This document shows, piece by piece, positions 45,114 through 53,486 of a stretch of DNA of 64,000 bases; the first letter of the stretch is position 1, and each line of letters opens with the position of its first letter. The notes below the pieces were generated by a model. That model had not been told where the DNA came from. It made no database searches and saw nothing but the letters and a program-made list of their open reading frames with translations. The DNA comes from Microbulbifer sp. GL-2. GTDB lineage: Bacteria > Pseudomonadota > Gammaproteobacteria > Pseudomonadales > Cellvibrionaceae. The stretch covers positions 1 through 64,000 of the forward strand of contig NZ_AP019807.1 of NCBI RefSeq assembly GCF_007183175.1. The letters are read 5' to 3'. The translations under genes were made by a program, and so were the position numbers.

Positions 45114-45815
45114 CTACATTCCAACCTGTTCGCCGTAAGTCGCGCGGGCAAAGGGCACCATACCCTGGCTACCCACATGCGCGGCCTGTTCGGAGTGTTG
45201 AATCATCACTCGGTTCAAATGGCGCATCAACTCAGGCGTAGGCGCCTGCTGAATAACCGCCTGGCCAACGACGCCACCGCGCTGCTCCGGTACAAAGCGC
45301 GGAGTGGCCGTGCTCACCGAGCGAGTCGAGGGAGCCGGCACATAAAAACCGGATGGCTGTGGTGCCGACTGCACTACCGGCTGTGCCGGGCGCTCGATTT
45401 CGGCTACTTGGTCAATACCCTGCACAGGGTTCTGCTGGGTATCAGCAATCTGTTGTACCCCGAGGATTGCTGCGAAGGCTACTGTGGCCGCCACAGCACC
45501 GCGCGAAAGCGGGCGCCACCAGCGACTGTTAACCAGCCCGCTGGCTGATACAGTAGCGTGGTTCTCCCCTTTAGACAGGGGCTCTTCGAGATCGATCGCC
45601 GCCGAGATACTCGCGGACAGACCGCTATCTACAGGGGCGATTTGCTCGCGTCGCATAACGCTCGCAGCCAGTTGGTAGCGTGACCAGCGCTCACCCAACT
45701 CTTCAGAAGCTGCAGAGGACTTCAAAATCCGTTGCAGCTCCAACTCGCTGACTTCGCCATCCATAAGCGCCGAGAGCGACTCGTTGAGACGTTCCTGATG
45801 ATTCCCGTGGGACAT
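45114..45815 (-). CDS. rseA: Anti-sigma-E factor RseA/MucA
   Basis: RseA is a membrane anti-sigma factor that holds RpoE inactive. ATG 45815 (MSHGNHQERLNESLSALMDGE) is the conserved start; the frame extends upstream without conservation. The cytoplasmic sigma-binding region is LNESLSALMDGEVSELELQRIL. One membrane segment follows (SRGAVAATVAFAAILGVQQIA), then a periplasmic domain with RseB-binding C-terminal helices. It has 233 aa. Confidence 0.9.
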   Translation of the reverse strand: MSHGNHQERLNESLSALMDGEVSELELQRILKSSAASEELGERWSRYQLAASVMRREQIAPVDSGLSASISAAIDLEEPLSKGENHATVSASGLVNSRWWRPLSRGAVAATVAFAAILGVQQIADTQQNPVQGIDQVAEIERPAQPVVQSAPQPSGFYVPAPSTRSVSTATPRFVPEQRGGVVGQAVIQQAPTPELMRHLNRVMIQHSEQAAHVGSQGMVPFARATYGEQVGM

Positions 45816-45932
45816 AGGGGTTAACCCTCTTGTGCAATCGTTTATTCGGTGCCCACACGCACCATAGTTGGTATGAGTTATGACCGAGCTCTCGGCGGTT
45901 GGTTTCCCCAAGAGGGAAAATTTCCCGCAAAA

Positions 45933-46547
45933 TTAGCTTCTGTCACCCAGTGTTTCCGGCTCGCCGGCCATCACAGCCTGGACTGTCCGGTCTATCGCCT
46001 CCCGTGCGCGAAATATCCTAGAGCGCACGGTTCCTACCGGACACCCCATCACCTCGGCGATCTCTTCGTAGCTCAGTCCCTCCAGCTCCCTCAGCGTAAC
46101 TGCTGAACGCAGATCCTCTGGCAGTGCGCGAATAGCGCGATGCACCGCGGTCTCCAGCTGGTCGCGAAACAGCTGGTTCTCAGGTGTCTCGTTGTCCCGC
46201 AATAAATCAGCACCCGAGTAGAACTCGGCATCCTCCAGATCCACATCGGAGGACGGGGGGCGACGGCTGCGGGAAACCAAATGGTTCTTAGCGGTATTAA
46301 TCGCGATACGGTACATCCATGTGTAGAAGGCACTGTCACCGCGGAAATTGGCCAGTGCCCTGTAGGCCTTGATAAAGGCCTCCTGAGTTACATCCTGTAC
46401 CTCACTGTGGTCCTTGATGAACCTACTGACTACAGCAACAATTTTGTGCTGATACTTGAGTACTAAAAGATCAAAGGCGCGCTTATCTCCCTTTTGAACC
46501 CGCTCTACCAGCTCACGGTCACTCGTTGACGCCTGATGCGCTGTCAT
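45933..46547 (-). CDS. rpoE: Extracytoplasmic stress sigma factor RpoE/AlgU
   Basis: RpoE directs envelope-stress transcription. ATG 46547 has GGGAG 6 bases upstream and is preferred over the TTG at 46553. Region 2 is DLLVLKYQHKIVAVVSRFIKD...GDSAFYTWMYRIAIN, and region 4 is LPEDLRSAVTLRELEGLSYEEIAEVMGCPVGTVRSRIFRAREAI. It has 204 aa. It is first in the operon and has a plausible sigma-E promoter about 85 bases upstream, suggesting autoregulation. Confidence 0.96.
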   Translation of the reverse strand: MTAHQASTSDRELVERVQKGDKRAFDLLVLKYQHKIVAVVSRFIKDHSEVQDVTQEAFIKAYRALANFRGDSAFYTWMYRIAINTAKNHLVSRSRRPPSSDVDLEDAEFYSGADLLRDNETPENQLFRDQLETAVHRAIRALPEDLRSAVTLRELEGLSYEEIAEVMGCPVGTVRSRIFRAREAIDRTVQAVMAGEPETLGDRS

Positions 46548-46631
46548 CCCCAACTCCCATATCCAGCCACTCTGCGGGCGCCACTTCTACTTATTAAGAG
46601 ACTGCCTGCGCAGGCGTTTCTTTTACTCTGT

Positions 46632-46661
46632 TGATGACACTGACAATAGGACATAAGTTCC
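46632..46661 (-). promoter_or_regulatory. Candidate sigma-E promoter for rpoE
   Basis: On the minus strand GGAACTT (46655-46661) is followed 16 bases later by GTCATCA (46632-46638). This resembles the sigma-E/AlgU -35 GGAACTT and the -10 GTCTAA/TCTGA. It lies about 85 bases upstream of the rpoE start, in the nadB-rpoE divergent region. Confidence 0.55.
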
Positions 46662-46716
46662 ACGTCAAATCGACGAATAATCAGGAGGCGCTATACTACG
46701 CGACCCTAAAAGATAA

Positions 46717-48333
46717 ATGAAATCTATGAATGCCCAGGCAAACTACGACATTCTCGTAATTGGCAGCGGTGCCGCAGGCCTCACTCTGGCCATGCACCTT
46801 GCAGCCAAGTATCGCGTGGCCCTGCTCTCCAAGCAGCGGTTGCAGGACGGCTCCACCTGGTTCGCCCAAGGGGGGATCGCCGCGGTGCTGGATGAGATGG
46901 ATTCGGTGGAGTCGCATATTGCAGACACATTAGACGCGGGTGCCGGACTCTGCCACCCAACGTCTGCTCGCTTCACGGTGGAGGAGAGCAACGCAGCCAT
47001 TCACTGGCTGATCAATCAGGGGGTCGACTTTACCCGCGAAGGGGACGACTACCACCTGACCAAGGAAGGTGGGCACAGCCACCGGCGTATCATTCACAGT
47101 GCCGACGCTACCGGCAAAGCCGTGCACAGCACCCTACTGGTGAAGGTACTAAACAACCCTAATATCGATTGCTTCGAGCATCACGTGGCCATCGACCTGA
47201 TCCGCCAACCCGCCCCTGAAAAAGGGCGTTTCCGCTGCGCCGGCGCCTATGTACTGAACAAGAACACCGATGAAGTGGAGCTGTTCCAGGCAAAGGCGGT
47301 CATACTCGCTACCGGCGGGGCCAGTAAGGCTTATCTGTATACCAGCAACCCCGACGGTGCCAGCGGTGATGGTATCGCCATGGCCTGGCGTGCCGGCTGC
47401 CGGGTAGCGAATATGGAGTTCAATCAATTCCACCCCACATGCCTGTATCACCCCAAAGCCAAAGCCTTCCTTATTACAGAAGCCCTGCGTGGAGAGGGTG
47501 CACAACTGAAGCTGCCCGACGGCAGTCGCTTTATGGGACGCTTCGATAAGCGCGGCGAGCTCGCGCCCAGGGATATCGTCGCCCGTGCAATTGACCATGA
47601 AATGAAACGCCTCGGCGCAGATTGCCTGTACCTGGATATCTCTCACAAAGATCCTGACTTTGTGCGCGAGCACTTTCCCACGGTATATAGCAACTGCCTT
47701 AAGTACGGTATTGATATTACCCGCGAACCGATCCCCGTGGTTCCCGCGGCCCACTACACCTGCGGTGGAATAATGGTGGACCAGCACGGTCGCACCGACC
47801 TGGATCAGCTGTACGCCATTGGCGAAACCACCTTCACCGGCCTGCATGGCGCCAACCGGCTGGCCAGCAACTCACTACTCGAGTGCCTGGTATACGCACG
47901 CTCTGCCGCCCTACACATCGAGGAACATCTGGATTCAGTACAGGCACCGCGCCGAGCACCTGACTGGGATGCCTCACGAGTGACAGACTCTGATGAAGAT
48001 GTTGTAATCTCCCACAACTGGGACGAACTGCGTCGCTTTATGTGGGACTACGTGGGAATTGTGCGTACACGCAAACGACTGTTGCGCGCCCAGCACCGGG
48101 TAAAGTTGCTGCAACGGGAGATTCGAGAGTTCTATGCCAACTACCGCATCAGCAACGATTTGGTGGAGCTACGCAACCTGGCATTGGTTTCCGAATTAAT
48201 TATCCGCTCCGCCCTAGATCGCCGCGAGAGCCGGGGCCTGCACTATTCCCTGGACTATCCAGGCCTGCGGGAACTGGCAATGGATACCGTGCTGGTACCA
48301 GAGAATTTCGCCAACCAGCGGCAATTCATCTAA
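46717..48333 (+). CDS. nadB: L-aspartate oxidase
   Basis: NadB oxidises aspartate to iminoaspartate for NAD synthesis. DILVIGSGAAGLTLAMHLA (about residues 11-29) is the FAD site; SKQRLQDGSTWFAQGGIAAVL and RRIIHSADATGKAVHSTL match the fumarate-reductase-like flavoprotein family. PAAHYTCGGIMVDQHGRT and TGLHGANRLASNSLLE are the C-terminal FAD signature. It has 538 aa. ATG 46726 is an alternative start. It is divergent from rpoE, the usual Pseudomonas-like arrangement. Confidence 0.96.
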   Translation: MKSMNAQANYDILVIGSGAAGLTLAMHLAAKYRVALLSKQRLQDGSTWFAQGGIAAVLDEMDSVESHIADTLDAGAGLCHPTSARFTVEESNAAIHWLINQGVDFTREGDDYHLTKEGGHSHRRIIHSADATGKAVHSTLLVKVLNNPNIDCFEHHVAIDLIRQPAPEKGRFRCAGAYVLNKNTDEVELFQAKAVILATGGASKAYLYTSNPDGASGDGIAMAWRAGCRVANMEFNQFHPTCLYHPKAKAFLITEALRGEGAQLKLPDGSRFMGRFDKRGELAPRDIVARAIDHEMKRLGADCLYLDISHKDPDFVREHFPTVYSNCLKYGIDITREPIPVVPAAHYTCGGIMVDQHGRTDLDQLYAIGETTFTGLHGANRLASNSLLECLVYARSAALHIEEHLDSVQAPRRAPDWDASRVTDSDEDVVISHNWDELRRFMWDYVGIVRTRKRLLRAQHRVKLLQREIREFYANYRISNDLVELRNLALVSELIIRSALDRRESRGLHYSLDYPGLRELAMDTVLVPENFANQRQFI

Positions 48334-48365
48334 TCACACAGAAATAGCTCGGGCTGCAGTTCAAC

Positions 48366-48815
48366 CTAACGGGAGAATCGCAGCGCCGCCTGTAATCGGC
48401 GCCAATCACTTGCATTAAGGGCGTCCTTTGCCAGTACCAGATACAGGCGCCGGCCCTGTAAGTCCCGCCCATTAATCACCAATAGCCAACGCCACAATAC
48501 CAGCTCGCGACAAAACTCAAACTCACGCTCATCACCTTCAACCACTCGCCAGAACCAGCGTCGCTCACGAGTGGACAATGTTCCCACCATCAGCGTCAGG
48601 CGCCGCACTTCCCAATACGCAACCGCCAAAATAAGAAACAGCAAAGACCAGAATAACCAGGACGGTAGCCTGCAAAGCCATAAAAGAATTGCGGCTTGTA
48701 GCGTAGCCATTACCAAAAGGAGAAACAGGAGAGGGGACGGCGCAACGACACAGCTCAGGCGGGCGCTGCGCTCAAAATGGATAGAGGTGCTACTCCTGCA
48801 GGCCGGTATTGTCAC
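48366..48815 (-). CDS. YgfX/CptA family membrane protein
   Basis: This 149-aa protein has two close membrane segments (LLFLLLVMATLQAAILLWLC and WLFWSLLFLILAVAYW) and a C-terminal beta domain ending ALNASDWRRLQAALRF, the YgfX layout. E. coli YgfX (CptA) was described as the toxin of a type IV toxin-antitoxin pair with SdhE (CptB) and affects FtsZ/MreB. It starts within sdhE (26-base overlap), as in E. coli. Confidence 0.8.
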   Translation of the reverse strand: MTIPACRSSTSIHFERSARLSCVVAPSPLLFLLLVMATLQAAILLWLCRLPSWLFWSLLFLILAVAYWEVRRLTLMVGTLSTRERRWFWRVVEGDEREFEFCRELVLWRWLLVINGRDLQGRRLYLVLAKDALNASDWRRLQAALRFSR

Positions 48816-49035
48816 GAATAATCTGCACTATGCGCTGAAGGTCCGGATCAGCCGGATCCTCGCGGCGCAGGAACCAGGCAAACAGATCCTGATCCTGCTC
48901 ATCCAACAGCCGGATATAAAGCTGCTGATCCTCAGGCTCCAGAGTTTCGTAGACATTATCCAGAAATGGCAGCAGTACCAGGTCCAGCTCCAACATGCCG
49001 CGGCGACTGGCCCAAAACAGGCGGTTGCGATCCAT
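48790..49035 (-). CDS. sdhE: FAD assembly factor SdhE
   Basis: SdhE promotes covalent flavinylation of SdhA/FrdA. RNRLFWASRRGMLELDLVLLPF contains the RGxxE signature that contacts the flavoprotein. It has 81 aa. It is divergent from ygfZ with about 110 bases between them and coupled to ygfX. Confidence 0.93.
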   Translation of the reverse strand: MDRNRLFWASRRGMLELDLVLLPFLDNVYETLEPEDQQLYIRLLDEQDQDLFAWFLRREDPADPDLQRIVQIIRDNTGLQE

Positions 49036-49149
49036 ACTTCTTTTCCAACCAGGTTAAAGAGCGCAGTATACCCGCTGCCCGTGCAAACTTGAAAAGGGGC
49101 GTTACAACCCCCAAGTAATGCCACCAAGACAACCTGAGGTGGCAGCACT

Positions 49150-50190
49150 ATGGATCAGCAACAGTGGCAGGATTTTCTCAGCAGCGAAGGCGCCATTTGG
49201 GAAGGCGGCAGAGCCCACTTCCCCCTTACCAGTACTGATGACCCACAGGGGCTTCACCTGATTGATCTCGGCCCTCTAGGCGCCGTTTCCATTACAGGTC
49301 CCGACAGCCAGAAATTCTTGCAAGGCCAGCTCACCTGCGATCTGGTGAATCTGCCGGATGGGCACAGCACACTGGGCTCCCACTGTAACCCCAAGGGACG
49401 CATGATCAGCACGTTCAGTGCCCTGAAGCTATCCCAGAGTGAATTTATATTCCGCCTCCCCCGCGACCTGGCACCGATTGCCCAGCAGGCACTGGCCAAA
49501 TACGCAGTATTTTTTAAGGCGAAGCTCACAGATATTAGCGAAGAGCACCATTGGCTCGGCTTACAAGGCCCGCAGGTAGCGCAACAGGCCGCGCAGCTAC
49601 TGGGCTTCAAAGCGCCCTCCCCCGGCGAAGTTATTAATTTTGATTTTGATGGCGAGCGCTGCACCGTCCAGATAGTCAATGAATCCCAGCTGGCCCTATT
49701 AATTCCGGTCTCCAAGACACAGCAACTCTGGCAAAAGCTCTCCAGCGAATGCGAGGCTACGGGCTACGATATCTGGCAAAAAAAGCAGATAGAAGCAGGC
49801 ATTCCCCAAGTTGATGCCGCCACCTCCGAAATATTTATCCCGCAGATGACCAATTTGCACTTGCTCGGCGGCGTGAGTTTTAAGAAAGGCTGCTATACCG
49901 GCCAGGAAGTAGTCGCCCGAATGCAATTCCGCGGCGCCGCAAAACGCCGTTTATATCGCGCAAAATGTGAAGGGGGCGACCTCCCCGCCAGCGGCCTGGA
50001 AATCTTCGGGGATGGAAAGCAAAGCATTGGCAACTTGGTTGAGGCCTGCCACAGCAAAGATGGCATTGAGCTGCTCGCGGTACTCACCATTGCCAAAGTC
50101 GCTGCTGGTGAACAACTTCATTTGAAAGACGGCCGCATCCTGGACATTCAGGAGCTCCCCTACGATGCAGATGATGATCCGTTGGCCTAA
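49150..50190 (+). CDS. ygfZ: Folate-binding protein YgfZ
   Basis: YgfZ is a tetrahydrofolate-dependent helper of iron-sulfur enzyme assembly or repair, including MiaB. The aminomethyltransferase-like fold is seen in LGAVSITGPDSQKFLQGQLTCDL, and the family motif KGCYTGQEVVARM is present with its Cys. It has 346 aa. It faces away from sdhE and is followed by a hairpin. Confidence 0.93.
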   Translation: MDQQQWQDFLSSEGAIWEGGRAHFPLTSTDDPQGLHLIDLGPLGAVSITGPDSQKFLQGQLTCDLVNLPDGHSTLGSHCNPKGRMISTFSALKLSQSEFIFRLPRDLAPIAQQALAKYAVFFKAKLTDISEEHHWLGLQGPQVAQQAAQLLGFKAPSPGEVINFDFDGERCTVQIVNESQLALLIPVSKTQQLWQKLSSECEATGYDIWQKKQIEAGIPQVDAATSEIFIPQMTNLHLLGGVSFKKGCYTGQEVVARMQFRGAAKRRLYRAKCEGGDLPASGLEIFGDGKQSIGNLVEACHSKDGIELLAVLTIAKVAAGEQLHLKDGRILDIQELPYDADDDPLA

Positions 50191-50213
50191 TTAGAGTAAC
50201 CGCAAATACTTCC

Positions 50214-50234
50214 AGGGCGGCTTATAGCCGTCCT
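50214..50234 (+). terminator. Hairpin after ygfZ
   Basis: AGGGCGGCT (50214-50222) pairs with AGCCGTCCT (50226-50234) with one G-T pair, 24 bases after the stop, then TTCC. A moderately convincing terminator. Confidence 0.6.
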
Positions 50235-50370
50235 TTCCATTCACTTCAACCTGCCCCCATCAACACTCAAAAAAATCGTATAAGATTTATTACCCTCCCT
50301 ACTTAACTCTCTTATTACTAACCATTCCACAAATAAACCAGACACCTAAAAGTGCAAGCAAATAGAATAG

Positions 50371-50426
50371 CAATTAGCAATTAGCAATTAGCAATTAGCA
50401 ATTAGCAATTAGCAATTAGCAATTAG
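50371..50426. repeat. Eight tandem CAATTAG heptamers
   Basis: Eight perfect copies of CAATTAG run without interruption. They sit in the 600-base gap between ygfZ and the orphan gene at 50809, well away from starts. The remaining gap (50235-50808) is AT-rich and holds no supported gene. Confidence 0.92.
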
Positions 50427-50808
50427 CATGATTTATTCACGATTCAACCATCAATTGAATCGTTTCTCAACTCGAGCAACCACATAAGTTGCGCTTTAGC
50501 TTCTAATTTCAGGAAGCCGAATATTATCCAGAAAATGAATATTCATAAGTGGCCAATGAAGAGCTCACCTCACTCACAGGGAAAACGTCTACAACGACTA
50601 GAAATAAAGCACCGGCTTTACCTTTTAATAAAAAATATTGCAACCTTTGAAAAGGTCACCAAGCCACCCTGCTAGGTTTAATAATCCGGCCTTGGCTTTA
50701 CTTATAGAGATAGACACTTCCATCTAAACTGAAAAACCTCTACCCTTCAAACGAACATGTCATATTTGGCCTAAAACAATCCAAATAAATATTAGCAGAA
50801 CCAAAAAG

Positions 50809-51618
50809 CTAACTTGGACTTGTTGAAATCGGTGAATCTATACCCCTCACCCTCTCCATTGAAGGGAATCCCGTCACCATCCCCCTTACAGTAGACTTTG
50901 TAACTGCAAAAATGGACTTATTTGTTTTTAACTCATTTACAAGCTCAGAAAGATGGGCACCTTTACTGCAGAGGGCTTGAATCGCTGAATTGGTTCCATG
51001 AGACCAGATCCCAAATACCAGACATACACAACAGTCTCTCTGATAGGGATTCTCTGTTATAAATATAAAACCATAATCTTCAGTGATAGAACCCCCAGAA
51101 GTGTTCGACATGAAAACCCGACCATCTGTTTCATCACAAGCAAAGCGTCCTAAAAAGTCCATCTTAAATTTAGAATCGATCATTCTGGTTAACAATAAAT
51201 CGCGACTCACTACATTGATAGCCGGGCCACCAATGCATATAAATGTTTTTTGATCATGCACAAAATTATGGGAGTCATGAAAAACCACCCTTCTTTTAGG
51301 GTATATTTCACTTATTCTATCCTTCAACATCTGTGTCGCAAGAGATTCATCATAAGGCATAAACAATACATTATCCGGGATAGGACTTTGTGTCTTTGTT
51401 ATTTCTGAAAAAAGGGATTCTTGCTTAATCAATGGAAGAACGACATGAATGTCTGAACTGGAATCACCAAGAAATCTATCCAAAAGAGCTCTATAAGGCT
51501 TTGCGTCAAACTTCTTCTTACAGAAAGCTGCCGTGCCGATGAACAATGTAGTAAAACCCGCCTCTATAAAAGGGATAGATAGCCAATCAAGAACAGTATC
51601 TAGAAATAGAAATTCCAC
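50809..51618 (-). CDS. Membrane-anchored hypothetical protein, 269 aa
   Basis: The start is GTG 51618, with GGGGAG 6 bases upstream. An N-terminal hydrophobic stretch (about 13-33, LSIPFIEAGFTTLFIGTAAF) is probably a membrane anchor. The rest is a soluble domain with a striking conserved-looking pair: FICIGGPAINVVSRDLL (about 125-141) and DYGFIFITENPYQRDCCVCLVFGIWSHGTNSAIQAL (about 180-215). The GGPxxN ... DYG-I...NP ... GxxSHGT arrangement recalls a family of uncharacterised bacterial proteins, but I cannot name it. It stands alone in an AT-rich region between tandem repeats and ung, typical of an acquired gene. Confidence 0.6.
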   Translation of the reverse strand: MEFLFLDTVLDWLSIPFIEAGFTTLFIGTAAFCKKKFDAKPYRALLDRFLGDSSSDIHVVLPLIKQESLFSEITKTQSPIPDNVLFMPYDESLATQMLKDRISEIYPKRRVVFHDSHNFVHDQKTFICIGGPAINVVSRDLLLTRMIDSKFKMDFLGRFACDETDGRVFMSNTSGGSITEDYGFIFITENPYQRDCCVCLVFGIWSHGTNSAIQALCSKGAHLSELVNELKTNKSIFAVTKSTVRGMVTGFPSMERVRGIDSPISTSPS

Positions 51619-52167
51619 AGCACACTCCCCACCCGAAAAAATTTGACAAACCTGGAGTTTAATAAATTAAAAATCTAAAATCCCAGTATAAGGTAATGAA
51701 CTTTTGCTTGCCGAAAAATATACAGGGATCCTGCAGGTAATTTTTGCAACGGGAGTTGCACCAAAATAGATCCAGATAGAAAAAATTAGCTACCTTTAGA
51801 CAAGACCGAGCAAACTATTGGATATTGTTGAGCGATAGATATATCTGGGGGGCTAATTCGATTAAATACACGACGAACTTTCCATCCCGCTAATGCAGTC
51901 AACCTTAAAAAACACCCAATAACAACATCCAATACACTATATAGCCCCCCAATAGAATACTGATAATAGTTTTCATTTGAGGAGAGGCGATAAAATATCC
52001 TAACTAAAATATACCGAACTTAGCAAAAGGGAAGCCCCATAAGTACAAGAGGGCACTTCAGTTTGGTTTCTATAAATAAAATTACTGGGCATTAACCAAA
52101 AATCTAATTGGACTAGTCAAAAAATACCAGTCCATTCATTTAAAATTAATTATCAATCAGCGGGCGC
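51619..52167. other. AT-rich gap upstream of the orphan gene
   Basis: About 550 bases between the orphan gene and ung. It contains one minus-strand frame of interest (51786-51976, listed separately). The other frames are too short or lack signals. Confidence 0.5.
51786..51976 (-). pseudogene. Small membrane ORF interrupted at a T6 run
   Basis: On the minus strand a purine-rich GAGGAGAGGC lies some 20 bases upstream of ATG 51976. Translation gives a hydrophobic peptide of 23 residues (MKTIISILLGGYIVYWM...) ending at TAA 51905. At a T TTT TTA heptamer a shift of -1 opens a continuous 40-codon frame that begins LRLTALAGWKVRRVFNR and stops at 51786. Together they would make a 63-residue protein with one membrane segment and a basic tail. 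Either a one-base indel broke a small gene or a programmed shift joins the parts. No family is recognised. Confidence 0.35.
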
Positions 52168-52890
52168 CTAAACCTCTATAGCAACCCTGTGCAACTGGTT
52201 AGCCTCCGGCAATGCCCACTCAATCGGCTTTTCACCACGCTGCTGTAACCAGTGATTAGCCTGAGAAAAAGGCCGGGTACCAAAGAAACCTCGATGAGCT
52301 GAAAGAGGGGACGGGTGTGGCGCACGCAGTACCAGGTGCTTATTACGATCAATAAAGCTCCCCTTTTTCTGCGCATAGCTACCCCACAGCACAAAAACCA
52401 GCCCTTCGCGTTGTTCTGCCAGTTTGTGAATAGCGGCGTCGGTGAACTGCTCCCAACCACGCCCCTGATGAGCTCCGGCCTTGCTATCTTCAACCGTGAG
52501 AGTGGCATTTAGCAATAATACACCCTGCTCCGCCCAAGGCTGAAGACAGCCATGATGGGCAGGAGAAATACCAAGATCTGAGTACAGCTCTTTATAGATA
52601 TTCTGCAGTGAAGGTGGGATACGTACGCCAGGCATCACAGAAAAGCACAAGCCATGGGCCTGGCCGGGGCCGTGGTAGGGATCCTGCCCCAGAATCACCA
52701 CCTTTACCTGATCAAAGGGCGTGGAGTTAAAAGCATTGAAAATCTGTCCGCCAGGTGGGTAAATCCGCTTGCCTGCCTCTTTTTCTCCTCGCAGGAACTG
52801 GCGCAATTGAGCCATATAGGGCTCTTTGAACTCCCCCCCCATTACATCGAACCAGGAGGGATGAATCTTGATATTGTCCGGAACCGGCAT
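52168..52890 (-). CDS. ung: Uracil-DNA glycosylase
   Basis: Ung removes uracil from DNA. VVILGQDPYHGPGQAHGLCFSV is motif I with the catalytic Asp, and LRAPHPSPLSAHRGFFGTRPF is the Leu-loop with the catalytic His. It has 240 aa. It lies 2 bases after the second UDG-like gene (52893-53483), so the two are an operon. Confidence 0.96.
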   Translation of the reverse strand: MPVPDNIKIHPSWFDVMGGEFKEPYMAQLRQFLRGEKEAGKRIYPPGGQIFNAFNSTPFDQVKVVILGQDPYHGPGQAHGLCFSVMPGVRIPPSLQNIYKELYSDLGISPAHHGCLQPWAEQGVLLLNATLTVEDSKAGAHQGRGWEQFTDAAIHKLAEQREGLVFVLWGSYAQKKGSFIDRNKHLVLRAPHPSPLSAHRGFFGTRPFSQANHWLQQRGEKPIEWALPEANQLHRVAIEV

Positions 52891-52892
52891 CG

Positions 52893-53483
52893 TTAAACCT
52901 TGAGTATTTTCTGTACTTGTCTTCGCAGTTCCGGCACCACCTCTTCCTCAAACCAGGGCCTACGGCGCAACCATAAAGTGTTGCGTGGGCTGGGGTGTGG
53001 CAGAGGGAAGTAGCGGGCCGGCAGGGCATCACGGTAGTGGCGCACATTCTCTGTAATACTGCCATACCAATGCGGCAGGTAGTGGCGCTGGGCGTATTGT
53101 CCCACTAACAGGGTAAGTTGCAAGTTGGGAAGCTGCTCCAACAGGCTTTTGTGCCAGGTGGCAGCACATTCAGGGCGCGGCGGCAGGTCACCCCCCTTTC
53201 CACGGCCTGGATAACAGAAACCCATAGGGATAATAGCGATCAGGGATTGATTGTAGAAAGTTTCCCTTTCAACAGACAGCCAGTCGCGAAGCCGATCTCC
53301 AGAAGGATCATTCCAAGGGATACTGGTTGCATGGACTTTAGTACCCGGTGCTTGGCCGACAATTAGTAGACGCGCGGACTCCGACGCGTGAAGGACCGGA
53401 TTGGGCCCCAGGGGCAGGTGCTCCTCACATAGGCGACAAGCACGTATTTCCTCCAGCAGTGCCGGCAACTTCTTAGCCACCAC
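52893..53483 (-). CDS. Second uracil-DNA-glycosylase-superfamily protein
   Basis: The 196-aa protein has UDG-superfamily motifs: LLIVGQAPGTKVHATSIPWNDPSGDRLRDWL (motif I, family-4-like GQAPG) and PLPHPSPRNTLWLRR (motif II with HPSP). An N-terminal CxxC (CRLCEEH) recalls the Fe-S ligands of family 4, but I see no clear full set of four Cys. It does not have the Ung Asp-Pro-Tyr motif. Role: probably removal of uracil or another deaminated base. It immediately precedes ung in the same direction, an uncommon pairing of two UDG families. Confidence 0.75.
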   Translation of the reverse strand: MVAKKLPALLEEIRACRLCEEHLPLGPNPVLHASESARLLIVGQAPGTKVHATSIPWNDPSGDRLRDWLSVERETFYNQSLIAIIPMGFCYPGRGKGGDLPPRPECAATWHKSLLEQLPNLQLTLLVGQYAQRHYLPHWYGSITENVRHYRDALPARYFPLPHPSPRNTLWLRRRPWFEEEVVPELRRQVQKILKV

Positions 53484-53486
53484 CTA

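Noticed and set aside
50371..50426. CRISPR array
   Set aside because: Units are contiguous heptamers without spacers, and no cas gene is in the window.
51830..51960. Long inverted repeat (TGGGGGGCTA and its complement)
   Set aside because: Only about 10 bases match and the surrounding similar words are in a different order, so I see no element.
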